Of a stretch of 64,000 nt of DNA, positions 26,415 through 35,772 are shown in pieces. The position numbers were made by a program, and so were the translations under genes. The notes under the pieces were generated by a model. That model worked only from the letters and a program-made list of their open reading frames with translations, had not been told where the DNA came from and made no database searches. This stretch comes from Planctomycetota bacterium (lineage in GTDB: Bacteria; Planctomycetota; Planctomycetia; Planctomycetales; Planctomycetaceae). Position 1 is the stretch's first letter; every line of letters begins with the position of its first letter. The DNA lies in contig VGZH01000009.1 in NCBI GenBank assembly GCA_016872645.1, positions 1 to 64,000 on the forward strand, given 5' to 3'.

Positions 26415-27923
26415 ATGCTCACGCGATGCACCTTGAGCCTCGTCATGAGTGCCCTGCTTTGGACGGCGGCAGAGGAAACGAAGTCCGCCGATTCAAAACC
26501 GACAACTGGCCGCGCGACACTGACCGGTGAGGTCTCGGGTAAGCCGATCACCGACGTGCCGCCGCCTGATCGCAAGGGAGAGGATTGGCCCTGTTTTCTC
26601 GGGACGCTTGGCACCGGGGTCAGCAAAGAAACGAACTGGCTGAAAAGCTGGCCGGAAGGAGGATTGACGACGGCCTGGTCGAAACGACTTGGCACGGGGT
26701 ACAGCGCACCGTCAGTCATGGGAAATCGGCTAGTCGTAGTTCATCGACCGCGCGGCAACGAGGACATCATCGATTGCCTGCGAGCCGACAACGGCGATCC
26801 GCTTTGGCAGTTCAAATACGCGACCGAGTACGAGGACCGCTATGCCTACAACAATGGCCCGCGGTGTACGCCGCTGCTGACGAAGACTCGGGTCTTCACG
26901 TTCAATCCTGAAGGAAAACTCTTCTGCTTAGACCTCGTGACCGGCAAGCAGATCTGGGCCAGGGACTGCGGCCAGGACTTTCGCATCCCCGACGACGAGA
27001 ACTTTTTTGGCGTCGGCTGTACTCCAATTCTCGAAGGCAACTTGCTAATCGTGCTCGTCGGCGGCCAGCCGAACTCTGGAGTTGTCGCGTTCAATGCCGA
27101 AACCGGTGACACCGTATGGCAGAGCGTCGGCAAGAAGACGTGGGACGGCGTCGACACTGGCGGTTCGATCAAACCGAAGTACGAATGGACGGGGACCGAA
27201 TCGCTCTACAGCTACTCTTCACCGATCGCCGCGACGATTCATGGCAAGCGACATGTGTTGTGCTTGATGCGGCAAGGCTTGGTGTCACTCGATCCGACGG
27301 ATGGCTCCGAGAATTTCAAGTTCTGGTTTCGGCCAAAAGAACGCGAGTCGGTCAATGCCGCTCGGCCGGTAGTGATTGGCGACAAGATCTTTCTTTCGGC
27401 CGCGTACAAGGCTGGCTCGGCATTACTGCAAGTCGAACCATCCGGCAAGAACTACTCAGTTCCTTGGCAGGACGCTCGCAACATGCTGAATCATTGGTCG
27501 ACAACGATCCACGTCAACGGTTACCTCTACGGCTTCAGCGGCCGGCACGAAAATGAAGGAGAGCTGCGTTGCCTCGACCTCAAGACTGGTGACGTACTCT
27601 GGCAAACAACTGGCTACGAGGGGGATCTCACGAAGCTCACTCAAAGCCCAGTGACGGGCGAGATCAAAGACGGAGATGGGAAGACGATTCCGTTTCCGCT
27701 GCTCGGCCGCGGATCGAAGATTCAGATCGGCGACCGGTTCTTGATCCTCGGAGAACGAGGCACGCTCGCGCTGGCCAAGGTCAATTCGGAAAAGTACGAG
27801 GAGCTCGGCCGGATGTCGGTGGCCGGCATCAAGTACCCCGCTTGGGCCGCTCCGGTGCTGTCGCGCGGGCGAGTCTATCTGCGCAGCGAGACGCATCTCG
27901 TCTGCTTGGATTTGGCGGAGTAA
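26415..27923 (+). CDS. Secreted PQQ-like beta-propeller protein
   Basis: A 502-residue exported protein (signal LSLVMSALLWTAAEE). Repeated blade motifs are visible: CLRADNGDPLWQFKY, CLDLVTGKQIWARDCG, FNAETGDTVWQSVG and CLDLKTGDVLWQTTG. The fold is an outer-layer propeller like PQQ dehydrogenases and BamB. The catalytic residues of quinoprotein dehydrogenases are not evident, so a binding or scaffold role is as likely. CAGGAG precedes the ATG at 26415. A bidirectional terminator follows directly. Confidence 0.88.
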   Translation: MLTRCTLSLVMSALLWTAAEETKSADSKPTTGRATLTGEVSGKPITDVPPPDRKGEDWPCFLGTLGTGVSKETNWLKSWPEGGLTTAWSKRLGTGYSAPSVMGNRLVVVHRPRGNEDIIDCLRADNGDPLWQFKYATEYEDRYAYNNGPRCTPLLTKTRVFTFNPEGKLFCLDLVTGKQIWARDCGQDFRIPDDENFFGVGCTPILEGNLLIVLVGGQPNSGVVAFNAETGDTVWQSVGKKTWDGVDTGGSIKPKYEWTGTESLYSYSSPIAATIHGKRHVLCLMRQGLVSLDPTDGSENFKFWFRPKERESVNAARPVVIGDKIFLSAAYKAGSALLQVEPSGKNYSVPWQDARNMLNHWSTTIHVNGYLYGFSGRHENEGELRCLDLKTGDVLWQTTGYEGDLTKLTQSPVTGEIKDGDGKTIPFPLLGRGSKIQIGDRFLILGERGTLALAKVNSEKYEELGRMSVAGIKYPAWAAPVLSRGRVYLRSETHLVCLDLAE

Positions 27924-27924
27924 A

Positions 27925-27953
27925 GTAGCCCTGCCGCTCCGCGACAGGGCTAC
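27925..27953. terminator. Shared hairpin between convergent genes
   Basis: GTAGCCCTG (27925-27933) pairs exactly with CAGGGCTAC (27945-27953). It lies between two convergent genes, one base past the plus-strand stop, and overlaps the stop codon of the minus-strand methyltransferase gene, so it may end both transcripts. Confidence 0.65.
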
Positions 27954-28726
27954 GAACGGGCCTCCATCTCGTCCAACTTTTGCAGTCGGCGGTCGGCGTT
28001 GAACCTCGGCAGCGGCAGCGAGTTTGCCAGCCGCAGCGCATCGTCGATGCTGATTTCGTCGCGACGGATCGCTTCACCTCGAAAGATCGGCAGGCCGTGA
28101 CGGCAAGCGATGATCTCTCGCCGAGTCCGGCCGCGCGGCGTGTCAGGCCACGGGCCATTGACTTCTCGCAGATCGAAGAAGCAGGGAACGATTGACTTCA
28201 TATAGGCCCAATAGCCCGGATGGTCGGTCTGCAGAAACAACTTGCCACTCGGCACGAGTGCGCGATGCGAGAACGCCAGAAACTCCGGCGCGATGAGCCG
28301 GCGATGAATCTGTGCTGGGTCGTAAAACGGTTGCGGGTGATAGATGTGAATCTCTGCGACCGAGCCCGTGGCAACATGCTCAGCGAGCAGTTCTCGTCCA
28401 CCGATGACAGCGAAGCGAATGTTGCTCAGCCCGCGTTGATTGCCTCGGCGAGTCGCGTAGCGGATCACGACCGGCAGAATGTCGACCCCCAGATGATCGC
28501 ATCCCGGCCTCGCGATCGCGCTGCCGAGCGTCGATCGTCCGTTACCGCAGCCGATGTCGATGATGACCGGCGCTCGTCGACCGAACAGAGATTCCCAATC
28601 CAGCAAACCATCCGGCACTTTTTTGAGAGCGGTCTTTGCCCACTGCTCGGCCGGCAAGATCTGACCGGGAATCGGCACGCCGAACTCGCGTTCGATTTCA
28701 CCAGGTTGCGGTTGTGGCTGTGGCAT
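27950..28726 (-). CDS. trmB: TrmB-like tRNA (guanine-N7) methyltransferase
   Basis: A 258-residue Rossmann methyltransferase. Residues 55-110 give the AdoMet motif VIIDIGCGNGRSTLGSAIA, then HLGVDILPVVIRYATRR. Overall layout, length and LFLQTDHPGYWAYM fit TrmB, which methylates G46 of tRNA. However, the TrmB signature around FPDPW followed by basic residues is here YHPQPFYDPAQIHRRLI, where Gln takes the place of the key Asp. Activity or target may thus differ. The ATG at 28726 has no clear ribosome site, and an in-frame start at 28858 exists but would overlap the divergent truD. Symbol is provisional. Confidence 0.75.
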   Translation of the reverse strand: MPQPQPQPGEIEREFGVPIPGQILPAEQWAKTALKKVPDGLLDWESLFGRRAPVIIDIGCGNGRSTLGSAIARPGCDHLGVDILPVVIRYATRRGNQRGLSNIRFAVIGGRELLAEHVATGSVAEIHIYHPQPFYDPAQIHRRLIAPEFLAFSHRALVPSGKLFLQTDHPGYWAYMKSIVPCFFDLREVNGPWPDTPRGRTRREIIACRHGLPIFRGEAIRRDEISIDDALRLANSLPLPRFNADRRLQKLDEMEARS

Positions 28727-28820
28727 GAATGCTTCGGCACGGTTGAGTGACACATTCGACACGAACGCGGGGGGGCAACATAATCGCCGGTCGCCTTGTC
28801 CGCATCCCACGAGACCATCG

Positions 28821-29987
28821 ATGAAACTCAAATGCTTGCCTGAGGATTTTCGAGTCATCGAGTTGACCGACCGACCGACTCATGGCCGGGGTTCGTTTGC
28901 CATTTACCGGCTGACCAAGCAATCGCTCGGCACGCCGGAGGCGATGGATACGATTTTGCGACGCTGGAATTTGGCTAGACAACAGGTCAGTTACGGGGGC
29001 TTGAAAGACCGGCACGCTGTCACCGAGCAATTTGTGACGATTAAGAACGGGCCACGAAGTGACTTGTCACAGACCAACCTCGAACTGAATTACCTCGGCC
29101 AAACTGAGCGGCCGTTCGACGCGGCGGATATTCGCGGCAATCGGTTCGAGATCGTGATGCGGTCGATGGCCGATGCCGAGCTTGCGAGCGCTCAGCAGGC
29201 TCTGAGCGATGTCGTGGCCAGCGGTGTGCCGAATTATTTCGACGATCAACGCTTCGGCTCGCTGGGGCAGTCAGGCGAGTTCATCGCCGTGCCGTGGTGC
29301 CGAGGGGATTACGAGCGAGCGTTGTGGCTGGCTCTGGCCGACCCGAACGAACACGATCGACCAGAGGATCGCAAGGAAAAGCAATTGCTCCGTGACCGTT
29401 GGGGGGACTGGCTTGGCCTGAAGACGGACATGCCGCGCGGCAGTCGGCGGAGCATCGTGACGTTTCTCGTCGATCACCCGACCGACTTTCGCCGGGCGCT
29501 GGCGTTGATGCGGAGCGACCTGCGTGGCTTGTGGCTGTCGGCGTTTCAAAGCGCGATCTGGAATCGGTTGCTCACCGAATCGCTGTGCGACCTTTGCCGT
29601 CCAGAGCAATTATTCGATGTCACGTTTGGCGAACGACCGTCGCCGTTCTATTGCTCGCTCGATGAAGATCAACGCCGCGAATTGCTCGAACTCCGCCTAC
29701 CGCTGCCGTCGGCCCGGCTCAAATTAGAATCCGGCCCGCTATTCGACCGCCTGCACCGAGCACTCGCCGAATTTGCCCTCGAACCACGCACGATGCGCGT
29801 CAAATTTCCACGCGACGCCTTCTTTTCGAAAGGCCAGCGAGCTGCGATCTACGTCCCCGCAAATGTGCAGTATCAGGCCGATCGCGACGAACTGTACGAA
29901 GGCCACAACAAGATGGTCCTGGCGTTCGACTTGCCTCGTGGTTCCTACGCAACAATCCTGATCAAGCGATTGACAGAAATAGCCTGA
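28821..29987 (+). CDS. truD: tRNA pseudouridine synthase D
   Basis: A 388-residue enzyme that makes pseudouridine at tRNA position 13. The catalytic block is YGGLKDRHAVTEQ with the active Asp in GLKDR, followed by FDAADIRGNRFEIVMR and the conserved PNYFDDQRFGSLGQSG. The inserted TRUD domain and the C-terminal half (SAFQSAIWNRLL) are present, so length is normal. The ATG at 28821 begins the family's N-terminal strand (CLPEDFRVIEL). It is divergent from the trmB-like gene, so two tRNA-modification genes share one intergenic region. Confidence 0.93.
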   Translation: MKLKCLPEDFRVIELTDRPTHGRGSFAIYRLTKQSLGTPEAMDTILRRWNLARQQVSYGGLKDRHAVTEQFVTIKNGPRSDLSQTNLELNYLGQTERPFDAADIRGNRFEIVMRSMADAELASAQQALSDVVASGVPNYFDDQRFGSLGQSGEFIAVPWCRGDYERALWLALADPNEHDRPEDRKEKQLLRDRWGDWLGLKTDMPRGSRRSIVTFLVDHPTDFRRALALMRSDLRGLWLSAFQSAIWNRLLTESLCDLCRPEQLFDVTFGERPSPFYCSLDEDQRRELLELRLPLPSARLKLESGPLFDRLHRALAEFALEPRTMRVKFPRDAFFSKGQRAAIYVPANVQYQADRDELYEGHNKMVLAFDLPRGSYATILIKRLTEIA

Positions 29988-30183
29988 TTTCAGGTATTCC
30001 AGTCCGCTGCGGCGGATTGGGTGCCACGAGCATCGGAATTTTGTATGGAATTCGATTGCACCATTGACGCAACAGTTGAGGTAACACGTCAAACTGAAGT
30101 TGCTGAGGCATTGCACACAGTTTTCCTTGAGGGCATGCTGTGCCACCCATGCAATTAATTGTTCAGAAAAGAGGACTTTCGTG

Positions 30184-31668
30184 ATGCCATCCAGAAAACG
30201 TGATACTCGTTCTTCGGTCAGTGGTTCTGTCGTGCTCTTGTTGGTTATTGAGGCCGTGTTGACCAGCGGACTAGTCGCAGTGGCTCAAGAGAAACAATCC
30301 GTGCCGGGTTTTCGAGATCGGACGGAAGAGCTGGGGCTGCAACTGACGAACTCGAAGGCCTGCTGGGTCGATGTCGACAACGACGGCTGGTCCGATCTAT
30401 GCGTGGGAGGTGTCGTCTGGCGGAATAATTTGGGTAAGAAGTTCACCAAACTCGCCGAGGGATTCGGCGATGTCGTCGCTGCCGACTTCGACAACGATGG
30501 ATTCGCGGACTTGTTGTCGTGGTCACCGATCCGCGCGTTTCGCAACAAGGGAGGGCAGAGTTTCGAGCCAGTCGAGATGCCCGCGCTCCCCAAGTGCGTC
30601 TCCATTGGTGGCTGCGGCGGCGACTTCAACGGCGACGGGTTCATCGATTTCTACATCGGAGGCTACGAAGACTGGGACGCGGGGATCACCTACCCGGACT
30701 TGCTGCTGATGAACGAGAAAGGCAAGTCCTTCAAGCTCGCCTGGAACGACGCCCGTTATCGCGCTCGAGGCGTGACTGCTTGTGATTTCGATCAAGACGG
30801 CGATCTGGATGCGTATGTGTCGAACTATCGCTTGCAGCCGAATGTGCTATGGCTCAACGACGGCCAAGGGCAGTTCAAAGATGTGACTGCCGCCCGCAAC
30901 GCCGTGGGCACTTCACCCGGTTTCGGGGGTGGCCATTCCATCGGCGCGGCGTGGAGTGACTTCGACAACGATGGGAAGTTCGATCTGTTTGTCGGCAACT
31001 TCGCGCATGTGGATGATCGCGGGGATCAGCCGAAGTCGCGATTCCTCCGCAACCTTGGCGCGGAGAAAGGCCACACGTTTGAAGACCGAGGTCCATGCGG
31101 AGTCTTCTATCAGGAGTCGTATGCCAGCCCGAGCGCGGGAGACTTCGACAACGACGGTGACCTCGATCTGTTCTTCACGACGGTCTACGAAACGGCCTCG
31201 TTCGGTCGCAAGAATCATCCCGTCCTGTTTCGCAATGACGGCGCTTTCGTGTTCGCCGACGCAACTTCCGCAGCCAAGTTGACATCACTGCCGCCAACCT
31301 ATCAGGCAGCATGGGCGGACTTCGATCACGACGGCGACCTCGACCTTGTCACAGCCGGCAAGCTGTTCGAAAACACGAATCCGCCACGGCGCTGGCTGGC
31401 ACTGCGGCTCGAAGGGGATGGGAACGCCGTCAGCCGCTCCGCGATCGGTGCTCAAGCCCGTATTTCATTCGCAAACCAAACGCTCGCGCGGCAAGTTGAA
31501 GCTGGTACCGGCGAAGGAAATCAAAACGACCTGCTGCTGCATTTCGGACTCGGCGATCACGCTCAGCCGGTACGTCTCGAAATCCTGTGGCCGAACGGCA
31601 AGACTCAGACGGTCGAGCATCTTGAGCACGGTCGTTTGCTGACCGTGCGATTTGGCAACCAGCCTTGA
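30184..31668 (+). CDS. CRTAC1-type FG-GAP/ASPIC protein
   Basis: A 494-residue secreted protein: hydrophobic signal (VVLLLVIEAVLTSGLVAVAQ), then repeated Ca-binding FG-GAP/VCBS units of DxDNDGxxDL type (VDVDNDGWSDL, ADFDNDGFADLL, GDFNGDGFIDFY, CDFDQDGDLDAY, SDFDNDGKFDLF, GDFDNDGDLDLF, ADFDHDGDLDLV). The C-terminal part (about 405-490) is an ASPIC/UnbV domain (GAQARISFANQTLARQV, LEILWPNGKTQTV). These form integrin-like propellers at the cell surface or in the periplasm; role is adhesion or binding, not shown. The ATG at 30184 directly precedes the signal. Confidence 0.9.
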   Translation: MPSRKRDTRSSVSGSVVLLLVIEAVLTSGLVAVAQEKQSVPGFRDRTEELGLQLTNSKACWVDVDNDGWSDLCVGGVVWRNNLGKKFTKLAEGFGDVVAADFDNDGFADLLSWSPIRAFRNKGGQSFEPVEMPALPKCVSIGGCGGDFNGDGFIDFYIGGYEDWDAGITYPDLLLMNEKGKSFKLAWNDARYRARGVTACDFDQDGDLDAYVSNYRLQPNVLWLNDGQGQFKDVTAARNAVGTSPGFGGGHSIGAAWSDFDNDGKFDLFVGNFAHVDDRGDQPKSRFLRNLGAEKGHTFEDRGPCGVFYQESYASPSAGDFDNDGDLDLFFTTVYETASFGRKNHPVLFRNDGAFVFADATSAAKLTSLPPTYQAAWADFDHDGDLDLVTAGKLFENTNPPRRWLALRLEGDGNAVSRSAIGAQARISFANQTLARQVEAGTGEGNQNDLLLHFGLGDHAQPVRLEILWPNGKTQTVEHLEHGRLLTVRFGNQP

Positions 31669-31829
31669 GGCGAGGGCCTGGTCGAACTTATCCGCGAAGC
31701 AACAAATTGTCGCGCAACTCCGAAGGATCACCGATCGCCTCGAGCAACATTCGGTTGCGCCGTCGAGAATGTTGCCGGTGACGGGCTTGTCGCGACATTG
31801 GCCGAGAAGGCGGATTTCGTGACGCAACG
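31669..31829. other. Gap holding an unassigned minus-strand frame
   Basis: No gene is supported. On the minus strand one frame ends with RMLLEAIGDPSELRDNLLLR before a stop near 31690. The composition looks coding, so it may be the decayed C-terminal end of a gene related to the DUF1501 remnant beside it, but I could not name its family. Confidence 0.3.
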
Positions 31830-32472
31830 TCAAATCAGCACCTGCGAGATCATCCGCGATTCCGTCGCCGGCTGTACCAAACTCGAAGACGTTGGACATC
31901 GCGATAGGACGCTTGTCCGAGCGACAGAAAGGGCAACGCTCAAGCGAGTTCGTGGGTTTCTGAAACGTAATGCGGAGCCGTGCAGTTTGGACAACACTGA
32001 TCTGACCTCCGGCCAAACTCCCTGCGGTCGCGAACGAAACAGCCGGCCCGTCGCACACTGAAACGACGAATGCCGGTCCTCCGCCCCGACCAGCGAGCAA
32101 ATGATCGCGAACTTATCCATCATCGCTGCGACGCGCGGCATCAGTTCGGAGATTTGAATCACTGGCACGTTAGTCGCCATCGGCCGGAACTGGCCACGGA
32201 CTTCGGCAGGCGCTTCGGGCTTCAAATCCACCATGTCCTGATGAGGCGGACCACCGGCCAGATAGACCAGGATGATCGCCTTTGTGCGACGCACGAACTC
32301 CGGCCTGAGCTTCCGCTCGCAACAACTGCGGCAACGTCAATCCGTCGACAGCCAGCGATCCAATCGTCAAGAACTCGCGTCGCGGCAAGCGGTCACACAA
32401 TCGAATCTCATTTTCCGAAATCTTCGGTATGGTGCGATCCTCATCGTGCTCAAATGGGAAACTACTCTGCAC
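31830..32472 (-). pseudogene. DUF1501 protein gene, frameshifted and truncated
   Basis: The start of a DUF1501 protein is recognisable but broken. One frame (from about 32430) gives LPRREFLTIGSLAVDGLTLP, the usual Tat-type N-terminus. A second frame (32294 downward) gives KAIILVYLAGGPPHQDMVDL, then ELMPRVAAMMDKFAIICSL and HSSFQCATGRLF, which continue the DUF1501 alignment. After about residue 105 of this frame the match is lost. At least one frameshift separates the parts, and the C-terminal two thirds, including the GEFGRTP block seen in the intact copies, are missing. It is convergent with the FG-GAP gene. Confidence 0.75.
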
Positions 32473-32908
32473 ATGTTGTCGTTCCTAGGGTCTTATCGCC
32501 GCACTTGGTTGCCAACTAACATGCCGAAGTTGAGATTCTCGGTAGTACGCTAGTCCAAGTTGCCGACCGGCCGACATGCCCTGTCAAAAGTGTGAATGTC
32601 AGTCATCTCGTCAGCACTCGCTTCGATGACTCGGGATGTGCCACTCAAATCGGATTCGCCTGACCAACTGCACGGTTTGGTAATCGGTTCGCCACCGACC
32701 AGACGGCTGCGCAACAATTCGAAACCATCCATGCACCGCGTGCAGCGACTCTGTATTTCCCCGACTAGCGACTCTGTATTTCCCCGGCTTTTGACGCCTG
32801 GTTGGCGAAGCGAATCGTCTTGAGGCAAATGGGAGGTTAGACCTATACCTCGCGCCGCGATGTCGGTGATTTGACCGGATTGGAAAGTCGTCGCGAGCGG
32901 AGAACATC
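32473..32908. other. Intergenic stretch before the HtrA-type gene
   Basis: No gene is supported in about 435 bases. It contains the tandem 20-base direct repeat at 32744-32786. The upstream region and promoter of the HtrA-type gene must lie here, but no clear promoter was recognised. Confidence 0.4.
32744..32786. repeat. Tandem 20-bp direct repeat
   Basis: AGCGACTCTGTATTTCCCCG occurs at 32744-32763 and again at 32767-32786 with a three-base spacer. Two exact copies only; it looks like a recent local duplication. Confidence 0.85.
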
Positions 32909-34078
32909 ATGCGATTCTGGTTGGGTTGCGGAGTTTCAGCGTTTCTGGGGGCATTACTGGCATTGGCGTTGCAAGAATCACGAGTGCTACTGCCGGCGGA
33001 CGCTCAGGATCGGAATACCGAGCGAGTCACACGGGCATCGTTCTCGTTGGACGAGAATCGGTCGTACGCGCCGACGAATCTGCCGGCCTTGTTCAATCGC
33101 GAGGGACTGACCCCGGAGGAAGCGATCAACGTCGCGGTCTACGAGGCAATCAACAAAAGCGTCGTGAACATCAACACGAAAAGTACACACTCGGCGCTAT
33201 TGGCTTTTGAGGTCACGGCAGAGGGGACCGGCTCGGGATCCATCCTCGACAAGGCCGGGCACATCGTTACGAACTTCCACGTCATCGCCGACGCCAACGA
33301 TGTCATCGTCACGCTGCACGACGGCAAGCAGTACGAGGCCTCGTTTATCGGCGCGGACCCGGACAACGATGTCGCGATCATCCGCGTGAAGGCACCGTCT
33401 GAAATGCTCAATCCGGTCGCGTTGGGTGACTCCAGCCATCTGCGGGTCGGCATGAAGTGTTTCGCTATCGGCAATCCCTTCGGCCTGGAACGAACGCTGA
33501 CGACTGGTAGCATTTCGAGTGTCGATCGCTCGCTGCAAATCCGCAATCGTTCAGTTAAACAGATCATCCAGATTGACGCGGCGATTAACCCGGGAAACTC
33601 CGGCGGGCCACTGCTCGACACGCATGGCCGACTGATCGGCATCAATACGGCCATCGCCAGCAAGACCGGGCAAAGTGCTGGAGTCGGCTTCGCGATTCCA
33701 GTCAATCTGGTCACTCGCGTCGTTCCGGAACTGATTCGTCACGGCAAAGTGATCCGCCCGGAAATCGGCGTACGACTGCTCAAGACTGAAAAGGGATTGT
33801 TGGTTGCTCAACTACAAGCCAACGGACCAGCTGAGAAAGCAGGGCTGCGCGGTCCAAGGGTGTCTCGCAAAACCGGCCTTTTAGGCGGTGTACGAATTGA
33901 TTACGCCGCAGCCGACATCGTCATCGCCGTGGATGAAGAGGAAGTGAAGTCGCAAGACGACTTTTTGAGCATCGTCGAAGCCAAACGCCCAAACGACCAA
34001 GTGATCCTCACCGTGCTGCGTGAAGGCAAGAAAGTGAATGTCTCCGTGACGCTCGGTGGACCGAATCCGGAGAAGTAA
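32909..34078 (+). CDS. HtrA/DegP-type serine protease with one PDZ domain
   Basis: A 389-residue exported or membrane-anchored protease (N-terminal hydrophobic segment VSAFLGALLALALQE). The trypsin-like domain has the complete triad: His in HIVTNFHVIADAND, Asp in DPDNDVAIIRV, Ser in NPGNSGGPLLDTHG. A C-terminal PDZ domain (about 285-385) shows LLVAQLQANGPAEKAGLRG and IVIAVDEEEVKSQDDFLS. It should degrade misfolded envelope proteins. A GGAG site lies upstream of the ATG at 32909. A second, divergent member of the family is at 57793-58926. Confidence 0.92.
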   Translation: MRFWLGCGVSAFLGALLALALQESRVLLPADAQDRNTERVTRASFSLDENRSYAPTNLPALFNREGLTPEEAINVAVYEAINKSVVNINTKSTHSALLAFEVTAEGTGSGSILDKAGHIVTNFHVIADANDVIVTLHDGKQYEASFIGADPDNDVAIIRVKAPSEMLNPVALGDSSHLRVGMKCFAIGNPFGLERTLTTGSISSVDRSLQIRNRSVKQIIQIDAAINPGNSGGPLLDTHGRLIGINTAIASKTGQSAGVGFAIPVNLVTRVVPELIRHGKVIRPEIGVRLLKTEKGLLVAQLQANGPAEKAGLRGPRVSRKTGLLGGVRIDYAAADIVIAVDEEEVKSQDDFLSIVEAKRPNDQVILTVLREGKKVNVSVTLGGPNPEK

Positions 34079-34101
34079 GGCAGTCGTGCAGCGTAATCGT
34101 A

Positions 34102-34206
34102 TTGCAAAGCGCAAAGTGAAGACTGCACAGTGAACAACTTGAAGACATCAGCACAACTCCCATTTTTCACTTTGCAGTCTTCTACTCATCACTTTGCACT
34201 CTTGCA
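34102..34206. repeat. AT-richer inverted repeat, CACTTTGCA family
   Basis: TGCAAAGCGCAAAGTGAAGA with CTGCACAGTG on the left pairs imperfectly with CACTTTGCAGTCTTC and CACTTTGCACTCTTGCA on the right. It occupies almost the whole gap between two convergent genes and resembles the element near 19130-19245. Confidence 0.65.
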
Positions 34207-34215
34207 GTTGGCCGA

Positions 34216-35655
34216 TCACGCCAGCACTTCGCGGACGACGTGGCCATGCACGTCGGTCAAGCGGTAGTCGCGGCCTTGGAAGCGGAACGTCAGCCGCTCG
34301 TGATCGAACCCGAGGCAGTGCAGAATCGTTGCGTTGAGGTCATGGATGTGGACTGGATCGCGGACGACGTTGTAGCCGTATTCGTCAGTCTCGCCGTGAA
34401 CGATGCCGGATTTGATCCCTCCGCCAGCCAGCCACATCGAGTAACAGCGGCCGTGATGATCGCGGCCGTAGTCTGCTTGCAGTCCGCCTTGACCGTAGAC
34501 CGTACGACCGAACTCACCACCCCAGATGATGAGCGTGTCTTCAAGCAACCCTCGCTGTTTGAGATCGCGAATCAGCGCGGCCTGCGGTTGATCGACGTCG
34601 TGGCATTGCTTGGGAATGTTAGTCGGCAGCGAGCCGTGATTGTCCCAGCCACGATGGTAAAGCTGCACGAAGCGGACTCCTCTTTCCAGCAACCGCCGCG
34701 CGAGCAAACAGTTTGCGGCGAACGTGCCCGGCTTGCGAGACTCTTCACCGTACAACTCGAACGTCGTTGCCGACTCCTTCGAGAAGTCGATCAGTTCTGG
34801 CACCGAAGTTTGCATCCGAAACGCCATCTCGTACTGCGCGATGCGGGTCGTGATTTCGGGATCCCCCGCCTTCGCATGTTCGATCTCGTTGAGCCTCGCG
34901 AGGCCGTCGAGCATCTTGCGGCGCAGTTCGCGGTCGATGCCGGGTGGGTCAGACAGATACAGCACTGGATCACCGCTGCCGCGGAGCTTGACCCCTTGAT
35001 GACTGGTCGGCAGGAACCCACTTCCCCACAAGCGATCGAGCAATCCCTGATTTGCATCCTTGCCGCTGCCGTGCGAGATCAGAACCAGAAACGCGGGCAG
35101 ATCGTCTGCCTCGCTGCCGAGCCCGTAACTCGCCCAAGCTCCGAGTGACGGTCGGCCGGGCTGCTGCGAGCCGGTTTGAATGAACGTGATCGCCGGATCA
35201 TGATTGATCGCCTCCGTGTGCATCGAGCGGATCAAGCAGAGTTCATCGATGACCTGCCCGGTGTGCGGCAACAGTTCGCTGAGCCACGTCCCGTTCTGTC
35301 CAAACCGCCGGAACGCGAACTTCGGAGCGATGACTGGAAAGTTCTTCTGCCCGGACGTCATACCAGTCAATCGCTGTCCCTGCCGAATCGCATCGGGCAG
35401 TTCGGAGCCATGCAGTCGCTTCAACTCCGGCTTGTAGTCCAGCAAATCGAGATGGCTCGGACCTCCGGACTGAAAGAGATAGATAACTCGCTTGGCCAAC
35501 GGCGCAAAATGTGTGCGACCCGGTTGCAGGGCGGACGACGCGAGTCCCTCGCGCGAGAGCATTGTTGCAATGGCCGCCGTACCAAGCGCAGTTCCCGTTC
35601 GACCGCAAAAGTAGCGTCGAGTTATACGCTTGCGATGTTCCTGAATCGGGTGCAT
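34216..35655 (-). CDS. DUF1501 protein
   Basis: A 479-residue protein of the DUF1501 family, in the alkaline-phosphatase/sulfatase-like fold group. The N-terminus reads [20 protein letters not shown], a twin-arginine-like export signal. Conserved blocks follow: [76 protein letters not shown] and [20 protein letters not shown]. Metal-site Asp/His residues seem intact. Substrate unknown. No PSD1-type gene is adjacent, although the two families usually travel together. Confidence 0.93.
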   Translation of the reverse strand: MHPIQEHRKRITRRYFCGRTGTALGTAAIATMLSREGLASSALQPGRTHFAPLAKRVIYLFQSGGPSHLDLLDYKPELKRLHGSELPDAIRQGQRLTGMTSGQKNFPVIAPKFAFRRFGQNGTWLSELLPHTGQVIDELCLIRSMHTEAINHDPAITFIQTGSQQPGRPSLGAWASYGLGSEADDLPAFLVLISHGSGKDANQGLLDRLWGSGFLPTSHQGVKLRGSGDPVLYLSDPPGIDRELRRKMLDGLARLNEIEHAKAGDPEITTRIAQYEMAFRMQTSVPELIDFSKESATTFELYGEESRKPGTFAANCLLARRLLERGVRFVQLYHRGWDNHGSLPTNIPKQCHDVDQPQAALIRDLKQRGLLEDTLIIWGGEFGRTVYGQGGLQADYGRDHHGRCYSMWLAGGGIKSGIVHGETDEYGYNVVRDPVHIHDLNATILHCLGFDHERLTFRFQGRDYRLTDVHGHVVREVLA

Positions 35656-35772
35656 CGCCGACCTCGGTGTGCTTTAGCGCGAGAATGATTGTCGGCTGTG
35701 AAGATAACAACTGAGGATCGGGCCGCAATGACCATGAGATCCATAGCGACAGACAAGACAAACCGTCTCTAC

